Source: Nocardioides luteus (lineage in GTDB: Bacteria > Actinomycetota > Actinomycetes > Propionibacteriales > Nocardioidaceae). From it: 64,000 nucleotides of DNA. This document shows positions 44,093 to 53,116 of the stretch, piece by piece. The number at the start of each line of letters is the position of its first letter. Positions within the stretch are counted from its first letter, which is position 1. The stretch is from positions 558,001 to 622,000 of the forward strand of contig NZ_JADOVJ010000001.1 of NCBI RefSeq assembly GCF_015752315.1, in the 5' to 3' direction. Position numbers and translations under genes: made by a program. The notes below the pieces were generated by a model. That model worked only from the letters and a program-made list of their open reading frames with translations. It was not told the DNA's origin and did not search any database.

Positions 44093-45502
44093 ATGGCACT
44101 CAGGCTCTACGACTCGGCGACCCGTGAAGTACGTGACTTCACCCCCTTGCAGCCCGGCAAGGCGTCGCTCTATGTCTGTGGCCTGACCGTGCAGAGCGAG
44201 CCGCATGTCGGGCACGTCCGCAGCGGGGTGAACTTCGACGTGCTGCAGCGCTGGCTGCGGGCGTCGGGGTACGAGACCACCTTCATCCGCAACGTGACCG
44301 ACATCGACGACAAGATCCTGGCGAAGTCCGCCGACCAGGGGCGCCCCTGGTACAACCTCGCCTACGACATGCACCGCGAGCTCGACGCCGCCTACGCCTC
44401 GCTCAACGTCGCCCGGCCGACCTACGAGCCGCTGGCCACCGGTCACATCCCCGAGATCATCGCGCTCATCGAGGAGCTGATCGCGAAGGGTCACGCCTAC
44501 GCCGCCGAGGATGGTTCGGCCGACGTCTACTTCGACGTGCGCTCCTGGCCCGCCTACGGTGAGCTGTCGGGGCAGAAGGTCGACGACATGGAGGCCGCCG
44601 CCGACGCCGACCCGCGCGGCAAGCGCGACCCGCGTGACTTCGCGCTGTGGAAGGGCCGGAAGGTCTCCGAGCCGGAGACCGCCTCGTGGCCCTCGCCCTG
44701 GGGGCTGGGACGTCCCGGCTGGCACATCGAGTGCTCGGCGATGGCCGGGAAATACCTCGGTCCCGCCTTCGACTTCCACGGCGGAGGCCTCGACCTGCGC
44801 TTCCCGCACCACGAGAACGAGCAGGCCCAGTCGCGCGCTGCCGGCCGGCCGTTCGCGAGCTACTGGCTGCACAACGCCTGGATCACCACCTCCGGCGAGA
44901 AGATGTCGAAGTCGCTGGGCAACTCGCTGGTCATCCCCGAGGTCCTGAAGAAGGTACGCGGCATCGAGCTGCGCTACTACCTGGTCGCGGCCCACTACCG
45001 GTCGCACGTCGAGTTCTCCTTCGAGGCGCTCGACGAGGCGGCTGCCGGGTTCCAGCGGATCGAGGGCTTCCTCGACCGGGCGGCTTCGGTGATCGGTGAG
45101 ATCCCGGCCGACGGCGTCCCGTCCACCGACTTCGTCGCCGCGATGGACGACGACCTCGGCACTCCCGCCGCCGTCGCCGCCCTGCACGAGGTCGTCCGGG
45201 AGGGCAACAAGCTGCTCGCCGACGGCGACAGCCCGGCGCTGCGCGGGGTCGCCACGAGCGTCCGCGCGATGCTGGACATCCTCGGTCTGGACCCCGCCGA
45301 CCCCTCGTGGGGTCCGGAGAGCGGTGCCGACGAGAAGCTGACCGGTGCGCTGGACGTACTCGTCCGCGGGGTCCTGGACGAGCGCGCGGAGGCGCGCGCC
45401 GCCAAGGACTGGGCCCGCGCAGATGCCATGCGAGACCGGCTCAAGGACGCCGGGATCGAGATCGAGGACACCCCTGAGGGTCCGAAATGGAGCGTTAACT
45501 GA
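44093..45502 (+). CDS. cysS: Cysteinyl-tRNA synthetase
   Basis: The 469-residue class I synthetase has a zinc Cys in LYVCGLTVQ, the HIGH-type motif [10 protein letters not shown] near residue 38, the zinc residues in [13 protein letters not shown] and [11 protein letters not shown], and KMSKS in [10 protein letters not shown] near residue 270. The C-terminal helical anticodon-binding domain follows. Its stop overlaps the rlmB start (TGATG), as in many actinobacteria. The MshC paralogue of mycothiol synthesis is different: this protein has the full C-terminal domain expected of CysS. Confidence 0.96.
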   Translation: MALRLYDSATREVRDFTPLQPGKASLYVCGLTVQSEPHVGHVRSGVNFDVLQRWLRASGYETTFIRNVTDIDDKILAKSADQGRPWYNLAYDMHRELDAAYASLNVARPTYEPLATGHIPEIIALIEELIAKGHAYAAEDGSADVYFDVRSWPAYGELSGQKVDDMEAAADADPRGKRDPRDFALWKGRKVSEPETASWPSPWGLGRPGWHIECSAMAGKYLGPAFDFHGGGLDLRFPHHENEQAQSRAAGRPFASYWLHNAWITTSGEKMSKSLGNSLVIPEVLKKVRGIELRYYLVAAHYRSHVEFSFEALDEAAAGFQRIEGFLDRAASVIGEIPADGVPSTDFVAAMDDDLGTPAAVAALHEVVREGNKLLADGDSPALRGVATSVRAMLDILGLDPADPSWGPESGADEKLTGALDVLVRGVLDERAEARAAKDWARADAMRDRLKDAGIEIEDTPEGPKWSVN

Positions 45503-46458
45503 TGGCAGGCAACTCCCAGCGTCGCGGAGCGATCGCGAAGGGACGCAAGAAGGGTGCCCAGGTCGGGTCCGGCGGCAACCGCCGTCGCGGGCTCGAAGGC
45601 AAGGGTCCGACGCCGAAGGCGAAGGACCGGCCCTACCACAAGGCCCACAAGGCGGCCCAGGCCGCCGAGCAGCGGGCCGGCAAGGGTCCGCGCAAGCGGG
45701 CCGCGGGCGACGCCGAGTGGATCATCGGACGCAACTCCGTGGTCGAGGCACTGCGCGAGGACGTACCGGTCAACGGGATCTACGTCGCCGAGGGCGCCGA
45801 GCGTGACGGGCGGCTGCGCGAGGCGTTCCTGCTCGCCTCCGAGAAGGGCATCTCGCTGCTCGAGGTGACCAAGGTCGAGCTCGACCGGCTCACCGGCTTC
45901 AACGGCCACCAGGGCCTGGCGGCACGCATCCCCGCCTATGAGTACGCCCACGCCGACGACCTGATCGACCGTGCCGCCGAGATCGGGGAGAAGCCGCTGA
46001 TCGTGGCCCTCGACCAGGTCACCGACCCGCGCAACCTGGGCGCCATCGTGCGTTCGGCTGCCGCGTTCGGCGCCCACGGCGTGGTGATCCCGGAGCGTCG
46101 TGCGGCCGGGATGACCGCCGCCGCCTGGAAGACGAGCGCCGGTGCGGCGTCGCGGATCCCGGTCGCCCAGACGGTCAACCTGACCCGGCAGCTCAAGGCC
46201 TACCAGGACGCCGGCTGCATGGTCGTCGGGCTCGACATGGAGGGCGACATCACGCTGCCGGAGCTGGGCGCACCCGACGGTCTCGCCGACGGTCCGCTGG
46301 TGATCGTCGTCGGTGCCGAGGGCGGCGGGCTCTCGCGTCTGGTCCAGGAGACCTGCGACCAGATAGTCTCGATCCCGATGGCCAACTCGGTGGAGTCCCT
46401 CAATGCCGGCGTCGCTGCGTCGGTCGTGCTCTACGCCGTCGCGGAGGCGCGCCGCTGA
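45502..46458 (+). CDS. rlmB: 23S rRNA (guanosine 2'-O)-methyltransferase RlmB
   Basis: The 318-residue SPOUT enzyme has a long basic N-terminal extension (KGRKKGAQVGSGGNRRRG), a substrate-binding domain (GRNSVVEALREDVPVNGIYVA), and the TrmH-type knot with ALDQVTDPRNLGAIVRSAAAFG, VIPERRAAGMTAAAWKTSAG and IPMANSVESLNAGVAASV. It 2'-O-methylates the guanosine corresponding to G2251 of E. coli 23S rRNA. It is coupled to cysS by overlap. Confidence 0.93.
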   Translation: MAGNSQRRGAIAKGRKKGAQVGSGGNRRRGLEGKGPTPKAKDRPYHKAHKAAQAAEQRAGKGPRKRAAGDAEWIIGRNSVVEALREDVPVNGIYVAEGAERDGRLREAFLLASEKGISLLEVTKVELDRLTGFNGHQGLAARIPAYEYAHADDLIDRAAEIGEKPLIVALDQVTDPRNLGAIVRSAAAFGAHGVVIPERRAAGMTAAAWKTSAGAASRIPVAQTVNLTRQLKAYQDAGCMVVGLDMEGDITLPELGAPDGLADGPLVIVVGAEGGGLSRLVQETCDQIVSIPMANSVESLNAGVAASVVLYAVAEARR

Positions 46459-46508
46459 TCTCCCGCCGCAGCCTGCTTCATGGCCTCGCCGTCTGGGCGG
46501 GGCTAGGA

Positions 46509-48029
46509 GTGCTGTGGCTCGTGCTCGCCGTGGCGCTGAGCGCGTGGCTGTTCCTGTCCAGCGAGCGCCAGGTGGTCCTGGCCGGGCACGACTCGGTCCT
46601 GCGACCGACGCTGTCGGGGAAGGCGATCATCCACACCGGACCGGTGCTTCCCGACGTACGTCTGGACGTGGCCGGTCCGGTCGGTGTCGACGTCACCCTC
46701 GGGAAGACCGAGCTGAGGTCGATGGACGAGCTCTTCGAGCGCTACGCGGTGCTCGGCTCAGCGCCGGACGGTCAGCGCGCCGTCGTGGTGGAGCAGGTCG
46801 AGTCGATGCTCACCGCCGCCGTGCTCCGCGGCGCCGCGGTCTCCCTGGCGATCGTCGCCGGGGGAGTCCTGCTGTGGTGGCTGCCTGGCTCCGAACGCCG
46901 CGCCGAGCTGCGTCGGCGCACGGCGGATGCGGTCCGTACGCGGCACGGTCTCACTACCGTGGGCGTCGGTGTGGTGACGGTGGCGGTGCTCGCCGTCGCG
47001 GTCTGGCAGCCGTGGGCCGAGTCCGCGGCGCCCACCGCGGACAGCAAGGCCGAACCGGTCGCCGGTGACTGGACCCCGCTGGCCGACTTCCTCGGCCCGG
47101 GGATCCCCGTGCCCGACGAGCTCACCGGGGTGGAGGTGCGCGGCGACGCCTACGCGAACCAGACCCGGAGGCTGGTGGCCAGCGCCGTGGACACCTACAA
47201 CTCCAGCCACACCTTCTACGAGAAGGTGGTCGAGAAGGTGCCGGACCTGGCTCTGCGAGAGCCGGCCGAGGACGAGACCGTGGTGGCTCTGGTCTCCGAC
47301 CGCCACGACAACGTCGGCATGGACTCGGTGGTGCGCGCGGTCGCCGACGAGGGTGGCGCGACCGGCATCCTGGACGCGGGCGACGACACCTCGACCGGTT
47401 CCGACTGGGAGACCTTCTCCCTCGACTCCCTCACCGACGCCAGCGACGGCCTGGACAAGTGGGCGGTCACCGGCAACCACGACCACGGCCCGACCGTCGG
47501 CACCTACCTGGCCGACAAGGGCTGGACGATGCTCGACGGGGAGGTCGTCGACGGCCCCGGTGGCTCCACGCTCCTCGGCGTCCCCGACCCGCGCACCAGC
47601 GGCCTCGGCAACTGGATCGACGAGAAGGGCGTCACCCTCGAGGAGGCCGGCGAGAAGCTGGCCGACATCGCCTGCGACTCCATGGACGACGGCAAGCCGG
47701 TCGCGACGCTCCTCGTCCACGACCCGTCGCTGGGTCGCGAGACCCTGCGCCGAGGCTGCGCGACCCTCGTCGTCGGAGGCCACCGCCACGTGCACCAGGG
47801 TCCGAGCGAGGTGGCCGGCGAGAACGGCCAGGTCGGCTGGACCTACACCAACGGCACCACCGGCGGTGCTGCGTACGCCTTCGCGATGGGGAAGATCCGC
47901 CGCACCGCCGAGGTCTCCCTGATCACCTACGCCGACGGGCAGCCCGTCGGTCTCCAGTCGGTCGAGCTGGAGACCAACGGCGCCCTCACCGCCCACGAGT
48001 ACGTCCCGTTGGAGGGTGCCGACCGGTGA
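46509..48029 (+). CDS. Membrane-anchored calcineurin-like metallophosphoesterase
   Basis: A 506-residue protein with three N-terminal hydrophobic segments (LWLVLAVALSAWLFLSS, LRGAAVSLAIVAGGVLLWWLP, VGVVTVAVLAVAV) and an extracytoplasmic catalytic domain. All metallophosphoesterase motifs are present: SDRHDNVG, DAGDDTSTG, TGNHDHG, LLVHDP and GGHRHVHQG. The ligand SDRH deviates slightly from the common SDxH spacing but keeps both metal residues. The frame is open upstream to 46455, which would complete the first helix, so initiation at a rare codon there is possible; GTG 46509 is the first standard start. Substrate unknown. Confidence 0.8.
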   Translation: MLWLVLAVALSAWLFLSSERQVVLAGHDSVLRPTLSGKAIIHTGPVLPDVRLDVAGPVGVDVTLGKTELRSMDELFERYAVLGSAPDGQRAVVVEQVESMLTAAVLRGAAVSLAIVAGGVLLWWLPGSERRAELRRRTADAVRTRHGLTTVGVGVVTVAVLAVAVWQPWAESAAPTADSKAEPVAGDWTPLADFLGPGIPVPDELTGVEVRGDAYANQTRRLVASAVDTYNSSHTFYEKVVEKVPDLALREPAEDETVVALVSDRHDNVGMDSVVRAVADEGGATGILDAGDDTSTGSDWETFSLDSLTDASDGLDKWAVTGNHDHGPTVGTYLADKGWTMLDGEVVDGPGGSTLLGVPDPRTSGLGNWIDEKGVTLEEAGEKLADIACDSMDDGKPVATLLVHDPSLGRETLRRGCATLVVGGHRHVHQGPSEVAGENGQVGWTYTNGTTGGAAYAFAMGKIRRTAEVSLITYADGQPVGLQSVELETNGALTAHEYVPLEGADR

Positions 48030-48054
48030 GCCGGGCCGGGTGGTGCTCAGCGTG

Positions 48055-49158
48055 TCACTGGTTCTCCAGCGGCAGGCCGGGCGGGTTGATCTCGGACTTC
48101 TCCACGGCCTCGTTCGACAGGCCGTAGGTCTTCAGCCAGGTGGCGTACTGACCGTTCTCGATCAAGTAGTTGATCGCGTCGGCCAGCGCCTCGACCAGCC
48201 CGCTGTCCTTCTTGGTGGTCGCGGCGATCAGACCCTGCAGCGACTCGCCCGCACCGGAGAACGTGCCAGCGTTGCGGAAGGTGTCGCCGGTCCCGGCGAT
48301 CTGGTAGGCGATGCCCGGGTTGGGTCCGAAGTACGCGTCGATCTGACCGGACTCGAGGGCGGTCCAGGTGGCCGGGTTGTCGGGGAAGTACTTGACGTCC
48401 AGCTTCTTGCCCTCGGCCTTCAGCTTCGCCTGCCACTCCAGCAGGATCTTCTCCTGGTTCGTGCCCGAGCCGACGGCGACCTTCAGGCCGTCGAGCGTGC
48501 GGTAGTCGCCGCCGAACTCCCACGTCGAGGTGCCGACCGTGGCGAAGCCCAGGTTGTCCTGGCGGTAGGACGCGAAGTCGTACTTCTGCTTGCGCTCCTC
48601 GGTGTCGGTCACGTTGGAGATCGCGACGTCGCTGGTGCCGGCGTCGAGGCCCACGAAGAGGTTCTGCCAGGTCGCGTTGATGAGCTCCGGCTTCAGGCCG
48701 AAGACGGCCGCGATGAGGCGGGAGAGGTCGGGCTCGGCTCCGGTGAGCGTCTTGTTGTCGGTGCCGACGAAGGCGAGCGGCGGGAACCCGGCCGGCAGTG
48801 CGCCCTGGCCGATCTCGAGGGTGCCGCGGTCGAGGATCTCCTGCGGCACCTTCTCCCGGATCTCGTCGACGACCGGCACCTCGATGGTGGTCGGCTTCGC
48901 CGCCGCGCCGGCCACCTCGCCGATCTTGACCTCGGTCACGTCTCCGGACTCTGTCGCGGTCTCCTCGTCGGCCCCGCCGCCGAGCACGACGGCGGCGATG
49001 ACGGCGATCACGGCGATGATCGCGACGGCCGCGATGATCAACGGGGTCCGGCGGCGTGGCGGGATCCCGGGGGTCTCGGGCTTCTCCGAGGTGGGGTCGG
49101 GGTCGGTCTTGTCGGGTGCGGTCTTGTTGTCGGGATCGGTCTTGGTGTCGTCGGACAT
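48055..49158 (-). CDS. Amino-acid ABC transporter substrate-binding protein, membrane-anchored
   Basis: A 367-residue family 3 solute-binding protein. Instead of a lipoprotein signal it has a cytoplasmic Asp/Thr/Pro/Lys-rich tail of about 38 residues (MSDDTKTDPDNKTAP) and one membrane helix (PLIIAAVAIIAVIAVIAAVV). The ligand domain begins near residue 110 (GTLEIGQGALPAGFPPLAFV) and includes WQNLFVGLDAGTSDVAISNV. Polar or basic amino acids are usual ligands. AGGAG precedes the ATG. It is the last of three co-directional transporter genes. Confidence 0.85.
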   Translation of the reverse strand: MSDDTKTDPDNKTAPDKTDPDPTSEKPETPGIPPRRRTPLIIAAVAIIAVIAVIAAVVLGGGADEETATESGDVTEVKIGEVAGAAAKPTTIEVPVVDEIREKVPQEILDRGTLEIGQGALPAGFPPLAFVGTDNKTLTGAEPDLSRLIAAVFGLKPELINATWQNLFVGLDAGTSDVAISNVTDTEERKQKYDFASYRQDNLGFATVGTSTWEFGGDYRTLDGLKVAVGSGTNQEKILLEWQAKLKAEGKKLDVKYFPDNPATWTALESGQIDAYFGPNPGIAYQIAGTGDTFRNAGTFSGAGESLQGLIAATTKKDSGLVEALADAINYLIENGQYATWLKTYGLSNEAVEKSEINPPGLPLENQ

Positions 49159-49168
49159 GGCTGTTCTC

Positions 49169-49972
49169 CTAGGTGGTGGGTTGGCGGACCTTGCCGAGAA
49201 ACTCGCGGGTGCGAGCGTGCTGGGGGTGGTCGAGCACCTGGGCCGGCGGGCCCTGCTCGACCACGACGCCGCCGTCGATGAACACGACGTGGTCGGCGAC
49301 GTCACGTGCGAAGCCGATCTCGTGGGAGACGACGACCAGCGTCCTTCCGCTCCGGGCGAGCTCCTTGATGACGGCGAGCACCTCGCCGACCAGCTCGGGG
49401 TCGAGGGCGGAGGTGGGCTCGTCGAAGAGCAGCAGCTCGGGCTCGAGGGCCAGGGCGCGGGCGATCGCCACCCGCTGCTGCTGACCTCCGGAGAGCTGGC
49501 GCGGATAGTCGGTGCAGCGGTGCTTCAGCCCGACCCGGTCCAGCAGCTCGTACGCCTTCGTGTAGGCCGCATCCCAGCCGGCGACCTTGTGCGCGAGCAG
49601 CGGTTCGGCGACGTTGGCGGCGACGGTGAGGTGGGGGAAGAGGTTGAAGCTCTGAGCGACGAACCCGATCCGGGCGCGCTGCCTACGCACCTGCCGTGGG
49701 CTGAGCTCGTGGAGGCGGCCGTTGTGCTCGCGTACGCCGATCAGCTCACCGGCCACCGAGACGTAGCCCAGGTCGAGCGTCTCGAGGTGGTTGAGCGTAC
49801 GCAGCAGCGTGGACTTGCCCGATCCGGACGGACCGATGACGACCGTCACCGTCCCCGGAGCCAGGTCGAGGTCGATGCCTTTCAGGACGGGGTGGGGGCC
49901 GAAGGACTTGTGCGCGTTGCGGACGCGTACGCCCTCGGTGGTCTTCTCGGTGGTCTCCTTGGTGGCGGTCAC
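49169..49972 (-). CDS. Amino-acid ABC transporter ATP-binding protein
   Basis: The 267-residue GlnQ-type ATPase has Walker A GPSGSGKST near residue 46, the Q-loop in FVAQSFNLFPHLT, signature LSGGQQQRVAIARAL, Walker B LLLFDEPTSALDPE and the switch His in VVSHEIGFARD. GTG 49972 overlaps the permease stop (GTGA), so translation is coupled. It powers uptake with the single permease next to it. Confidence 0.92.
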   Translation of the reverse strand: MTATKETTEKTTEGVRVRNAHKSFGPHPVLKGIDLDLAPGTVTVVIGPSGSGKSTLLRTLNHLETLDLGYVSVAGELIGVREHNGRLHELSPRQVRRQRARIGFVAQSFNLFPHLTVAANVAEPLLAHKVAGWDAAYTKAYELLDRVGLKHRCTDYPRQLSGGQQQRVAIARALALEPELLLFDEPTSALDPELVGEVLAVIKELARSGRTLVVVSHEIGFARDVADHVVFIDGGVVVEQGPPAQVLDHPQHARTREFLGKVRQPTT

Positions 49973-50868
49973 GAGCGGACCTCCCAGCCGCGGGAGTAGT
50001 GGCGCTCGACGTAGTGCTGGAGGACGGAGAGGAGGGCGGCGATGAGGAGGTACCAGGCGGTGCCGACCAGCAGGACGGCCACCTTGTCGCTGACGTGGGT
50101 GCTCTCGAGCTGGTAGACGATGCCGAAGAGGTCGACGAGGGAGACGTAGTAGACCAGCGAGGAGGCCTTGACGAGGCCGATCAGCTGGTTGACGTAGCCG
50201 GGGACGATGCTGCGCAGGGCTTGGGGGAGGACCACCTGGCGCAGGCGTCGCCACGGGGAGAGGCCGAGCGCGTTGGCCGCCTCGATCTGACCGTGGTCGA
50301 CGGAGAGCAGACCGCCGCGGATGATCTCGGCGGCGAAGGCGGCCTCGTTGAGGCTGAGCCCGACGACCGCCGCCACGAACGGCACCAGCAGACCCTCGAC
50401 GTCATAGGAGACCAGGCTCGGCCCGAACGGGACGTTGATCCCGATCTGCGGGAAGAAGAGGGAGGCGTTGAAGATGATGATGAGCAGTACGACCAGGGGC
50501 AGTGACCGGAAGAACCATATGTAGAACCAGCTCAGGGCGTTGACCAGCGGGTTGCCCGACATCCGGCCGAGGGCCAGGACCACGCCGCCGACGAAGCCCA
50601 CGACCGCGCTGACCGCGGTCACCTCGAGGGTGACCAGCAGCGCGTCGAGGACCACGTCGAGGGTGAAGTAGTAGGAGATCCGGTCCCACTGGTAGGCCGG
50701 GTTGGCCGCGAGCGCGCGCACCGCCTCGACGGTGAGGGCGAGGACGATCGCGGTGACGAGCCAGCGGCCGTAGCGGCGGCGTGGCGCGACCCTTCTCGTG
50801 GCCAACGGATCTTCTGGTGGCGCCGGCGGATCGGCCGCGGCCGTGGCCGGAGTGGCGGTGGTGGTCAT
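49969..50868 (-). CDS. Amino-acid ABC transporter permease
   Basis: A 299-residue HisM/GlnP-type permease with a proline/alanine-rich cytoplasmic N-terminus, about five helices, and the conserved cytoplasmic loop GQIEAANALGLSPWRRLRQVVLPQALR. With only one permease gene present, it probably acts as a homodimer. ATG 50868 gives the family length. It opens the operon and is divergent from a GNAT gene across two nested dyads. Confidence 0.9.
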   Translation of the reverse strand: MTTTATPATAAADPPAPPEDPLATRRVAPRRRYGRWLVTAIVLALTVEAVRALAANPAYQWDRISYYFTLDVVLDALLVTLEVTAVSAVVGFVGGVVLALGRMSGNPLVNALSWFYIWFFRSLPLVVLLIIIFNASLFFPQIGINVPFGPSLVSYDVEGLLVPFVAAVVGLSLNEAAFAAEIIRGGLLSVDHGQIEAANALGLSPWRRLRQVVLPQALRSIVPGYVNQLIGLVKASSLVYYVSLVDLFGIVYQLESTHVSDKVAVLLVGTAWYLLIAALLSVLQHYVERHYSRGWEVRS

Positions 50869-50913
50869 GGCATCCTCGGGTCTCTGGGGGACCGCCAGAC
50901 AAAACACATAATG

Positions 50914-50930
50914 TCTAGCGAGTTGCTAGA
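50914..50930. promoter_or_regulatory. Candidate operator between ABC operon and GNAT gene
   Basis: TCTAGC-gagtt-GCTAGA is a perfect 6-bp dyad. A second one, AGACA/TGTCT, overlaps its left side (50897-50917), and CATAAT at 50907-50912 could be a -10 element for the GNAT gene. The 69-bp gap between divergent starts suggests shared control. Confidence 0.4.
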
Positions 50931-50937
50931 GAATAGG

Positions 50938-51660
50938 ATGCCGCGCGTGACCACTGACGCGCGACCGATTGCTGAGACAGGCTCCGGCCATGTGCTGGAC
51001 AACATCGTCTGGGAGTCCCTCGTCGGGCCCAACCGGCATCTCGGGGAGGTCTCCGGACTGGCGGCGCGCTACGACCCGCAGGTCGCCGCGTTCGCCGGCA
51101 TCGCCGAGGACTCGCCGCAGGCCTGGGCCGACCTCGCCGGGCTCCTCGGGCCGGCCGGGACCTGCTTCTTCACCTCGCCGCGGCCGGTGCGCCCGCCCGT
51201 CGGGTGGGAGATCCTCGGCGGTGGCGAAGGTGTGCAGATGGTCGATGCCGGAGTCGTCGCCGTGCCCGATGCCGACGTCGCCGTCCTGGGCCCCGACGAC
51301 ATCCCGGAGATCCTCGACCTGATCGCGCGCACCCAGCCCGGTCCGTTCGAGCCGCGCACGATCGAGATGGGCACCTATCTCGGCATCCGCGCCGGTGATC
51401 GCCTCGTCGCGATGGCCGGAGAGCGCAACCACCCCCTCGGCTGGACCGAGATCAGCGCGGTCTGCACCGACGCCGACTTCCGTGGGCAGGGGCTCGCCGG
51501 AAGGCTCGTGCGGGCGGTGACGTACGGCATCGACCAGCGCGGCGAGCGCGCCCTCCTGCACGCCAGCGGCACCAACGAGAACGCCATCCGGCTCTACCGC
51601 TCCCTCGGCTTCGCCCTCCGGCGCACCACCAACTTCGCCCACCTTCGTGCGCCGGGGTAG
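50938..51660 (+). CDS. GNAT family N-acetyltransferase
   Basis: A 240-residue protein whose C-terminal half is a FR47-like GNAT domain: acetyl-CoA loop CTDADFRGQGLAGRLVRAV near residue 175 and the LHASGTNENAIRLYRSLGF block. The N-terminal half (about 1-110) is a diverged second GNAT-like or unknown domain. ATG 50938 is used because the alternative ATG 50911 lies inside the likely promoter. Substrate unknown; it may modify an amine. Confidence 0.78.
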   Translation: MPRVTTDARPIAETGSGHVLDNIVWESLVGPNRHLGEVSGLAARYDPQVAAFAGIAEDSPQAWADLAGLLGPAGTCFFTSPRPVRPPVGWEILGGGEGVQMVDAGVVAVPDADVAVLGPDDIPEILDLIARTQPGPFEPRTIEMGTYLGIRAGDRLVAMAGERNHPLGWTEISAVCTDADFRGQGLAGRLVRAVTYGIDQRGERALLHASGTNENAIRLYRSLGFALRRTTNFAHLRAPG

Positions 51661-51729
51661 GGGCGTCGGATGCGCACAACGGGAGGTGACTGGCTACGAT
51701 TGTCCCGCCGTCGCGGAGACGTACGGCAT

Positions 51730-51802
51730 GCCGGTGTAGCTCAGTTGGTAGAGCGTTCGCCTTGTAAGCGAAATGTCGCGGGTTCGACTCCTGTCACCGG
51801 CT
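51730..51802 (+). tRNA. tRNA-Thr (anticodon TGT)
   Basis: A complete cloverleaf: acceptor GCCGGTG pairs with CACCGGC, D-arm GCTCAGTTGGTAGAGC, anticodon stem TTCGC/GCGAA enclosing CTTGTAA with anticodon TGT, and T-arm GCGGGTTCGACTCCTGT. Discriminator is T; CCA is not encoded. It decodes ACA and is read by wobble on other Thr codons. Confidence 0.95.
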
Positions 51803-51839
51803 CCCAGAAATGTCGGTGGTCGGCCATACAGTCATTGCC

Positions 51840-52244
51840 ATGAGCCGATGCTTGGGGTGCGGTCGGGAGCTGACCCAGCGCCACCAGAAGATCTACTGCA
51901 GCAATGCCTGCCAGATGCAGGTCAAGCAGAAGCGCATGGTCGAGGAGTGGCTGGCGACAGGTATCGGCAAGGCCCAGAGCAAGCGTCGTCACTACATTCG
52001 CGACTATGTGCTCCAGCAGCAGGAAGGCCTTTGCGCGATCTGCGCCATCCCCGCCGAGTGGAACGGTCTGGAGCTCGCCTTCGTGCTCGACCACATCGAC
52101 GGCGATGCGTCGAACAACCGGCGGGAGAACCTCCGGCTCCTCTGCCCGAACTGCGACAGCCAGCTCCCGACGTACAAGGCCAAGAACCGCGGCAGCGGTA
52201 GAGCCTGGCGTCGGCAGCGATATGCCGACGGCAAGTCCTACTGA
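51840..52244 (+). CDS. HNH endonuclease domain protein next to tRNA-Thr
   Basis: The 134-residue protein starts 38 bp after the tRNA. An N-terminal zinc finger (CLGCGRELTQ, then YCSNAC) is followed by a helical segment and an HNH nuclease motif: CAICAIP, DHIDGDASNNRRENLRLLC and CPNCDSQ. The DH and N residues of the catalytic site and two zinc pairs are present. Free-standing HNH proteins of this type occur in phages and mobile elements, but no other mobile genes are nearby. ATG 51840 is chosen as it begins the zinc finger. Confidence 0.82.
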   Translation: MSRCLGCGRELTQRHQKIYCSNACQMQVKQKRMVEEWLATGIGKAQSKRRHYIRDYVLQQQEGLCAICAIPAEWNGLELAFVLDHIDGDASNNRRENLRLLCPNCDSQLPTYKAKNRGSGRAWRRQRYADGKSY

Positions 52245-53093
52245 TCAGCGGAGCTGAGTGACCTCGTACGTCGTCGGCGGGTTGGCGATGTCGTCCTGGG
52301 AGGCGACGAGCTCGAGCTCGCGGCGGCCCGACTTCAGCGTCCGGTCGAGGATGGCGAAGAGGGTGTTCGCGGTGCGGCCGAGGGCGGCCGGGGTGGAGCC
52401 GGTCGAGAGCAGGTGGGAGAGGTAGACCGCCGCGGTGACGTCGCCACCACCGTTGGGGGAGATCGGGAGCAGGGGAGTGGTGACCGACCAGGCGCCCTCG
52501 TCGGAGACCGCGACCAGGTCGAGGTGGGTCGGGTCCTTGGTGATCACCGAGGTCACCAGCACGTTCGACGGGCCGGACTCGCGGACGATGTCGACGGCGG
52601 CGAGCACCTCCTGGAGCGTGTCGGTCGTCTCCAGGCCGGCCAGGAAGTTCAGCTCGAAGTGGTTGGGTGTGATGACGTCGGCGGCGGGCACGACCTCGTC
52701 GCGCATGAACTCCGGGATGCCCTCACGGACGAACATCCCGCGCCCGACGTCGCCCATCACCGGGTCGCAGCAGTAGAGGGCCCGCGGGTTGAGCGCCTTC
52801 ACCCGGCGTACGGAGTCCAGGACGATCGCGCCGACGGCCGGGTCGCCCTGGTAGCCGGACAGCACGGCGGAGACGGTGGAGAGACCGTCGCGCTCGGAGA
52901 TCCCCTCGATGACCTCGGCCACCTGGTCGGCGGCGACGACCGGCCCGCGCCACTCGCCGTAGCCGGTGTGGTTGGAGAAGTTGACCGTGAGCACCGGCCA
53001 GACCTCGTGACCGAGGCGCTGGATCGGGAAGACGGCCGCCGAGTTGCCGACGTAGCCGAAGGCCACGTGCGACTGGATGGAGAGGATCTGCAT
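52245..53093 (-). CDS. pdxY: Pyridoxal kinase PdxY
   Basis: The 282-residue ribokinase-fold enzyme has MQILSIQSHVAFGYVGNSAA at its N-terminus, the YCCDPVMGD block, TPNHFELNFL and the ATP/anion-hole motif PNGGGDVTAAVYLSHLL in place of GTGD. This matches pyridoxal kinases, which phosphorylate pyridoxal in the salvage pathway of PLP. ATG 53093 gives the family start. It lies 23 bp downstream of the rhomboid gene. Confidence 0.92.
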   Translation of the reverse strand: MQILSIQSHVAFGYVGNSAAVFPIQRLGHEVWPVLTVNFSNHTGYGEWRGPVVAADQVAEVIEGISERDGLSTVSAVLSGYQGDPAVGAIVLDSVRRVKALNPRALYCCDPVMGDVGRGMFVREGIPEFMRDEVVPAADVITPNHFELNFLAGLETTDTLQEVLAAVDIVRESGPSNVLVTSVITKDPTHLDLVAVSDEGAWSVTTPLLPISPNGGGDVTAAVYLSHLLSTGSTPAALGRTANTLFAILDRTLKSGRRELELVASQDDIANPPTTYEVTQLR

Positions 53094-53116
53094 GGGCCCA
53101 GTCTCCACCAGTCGGC

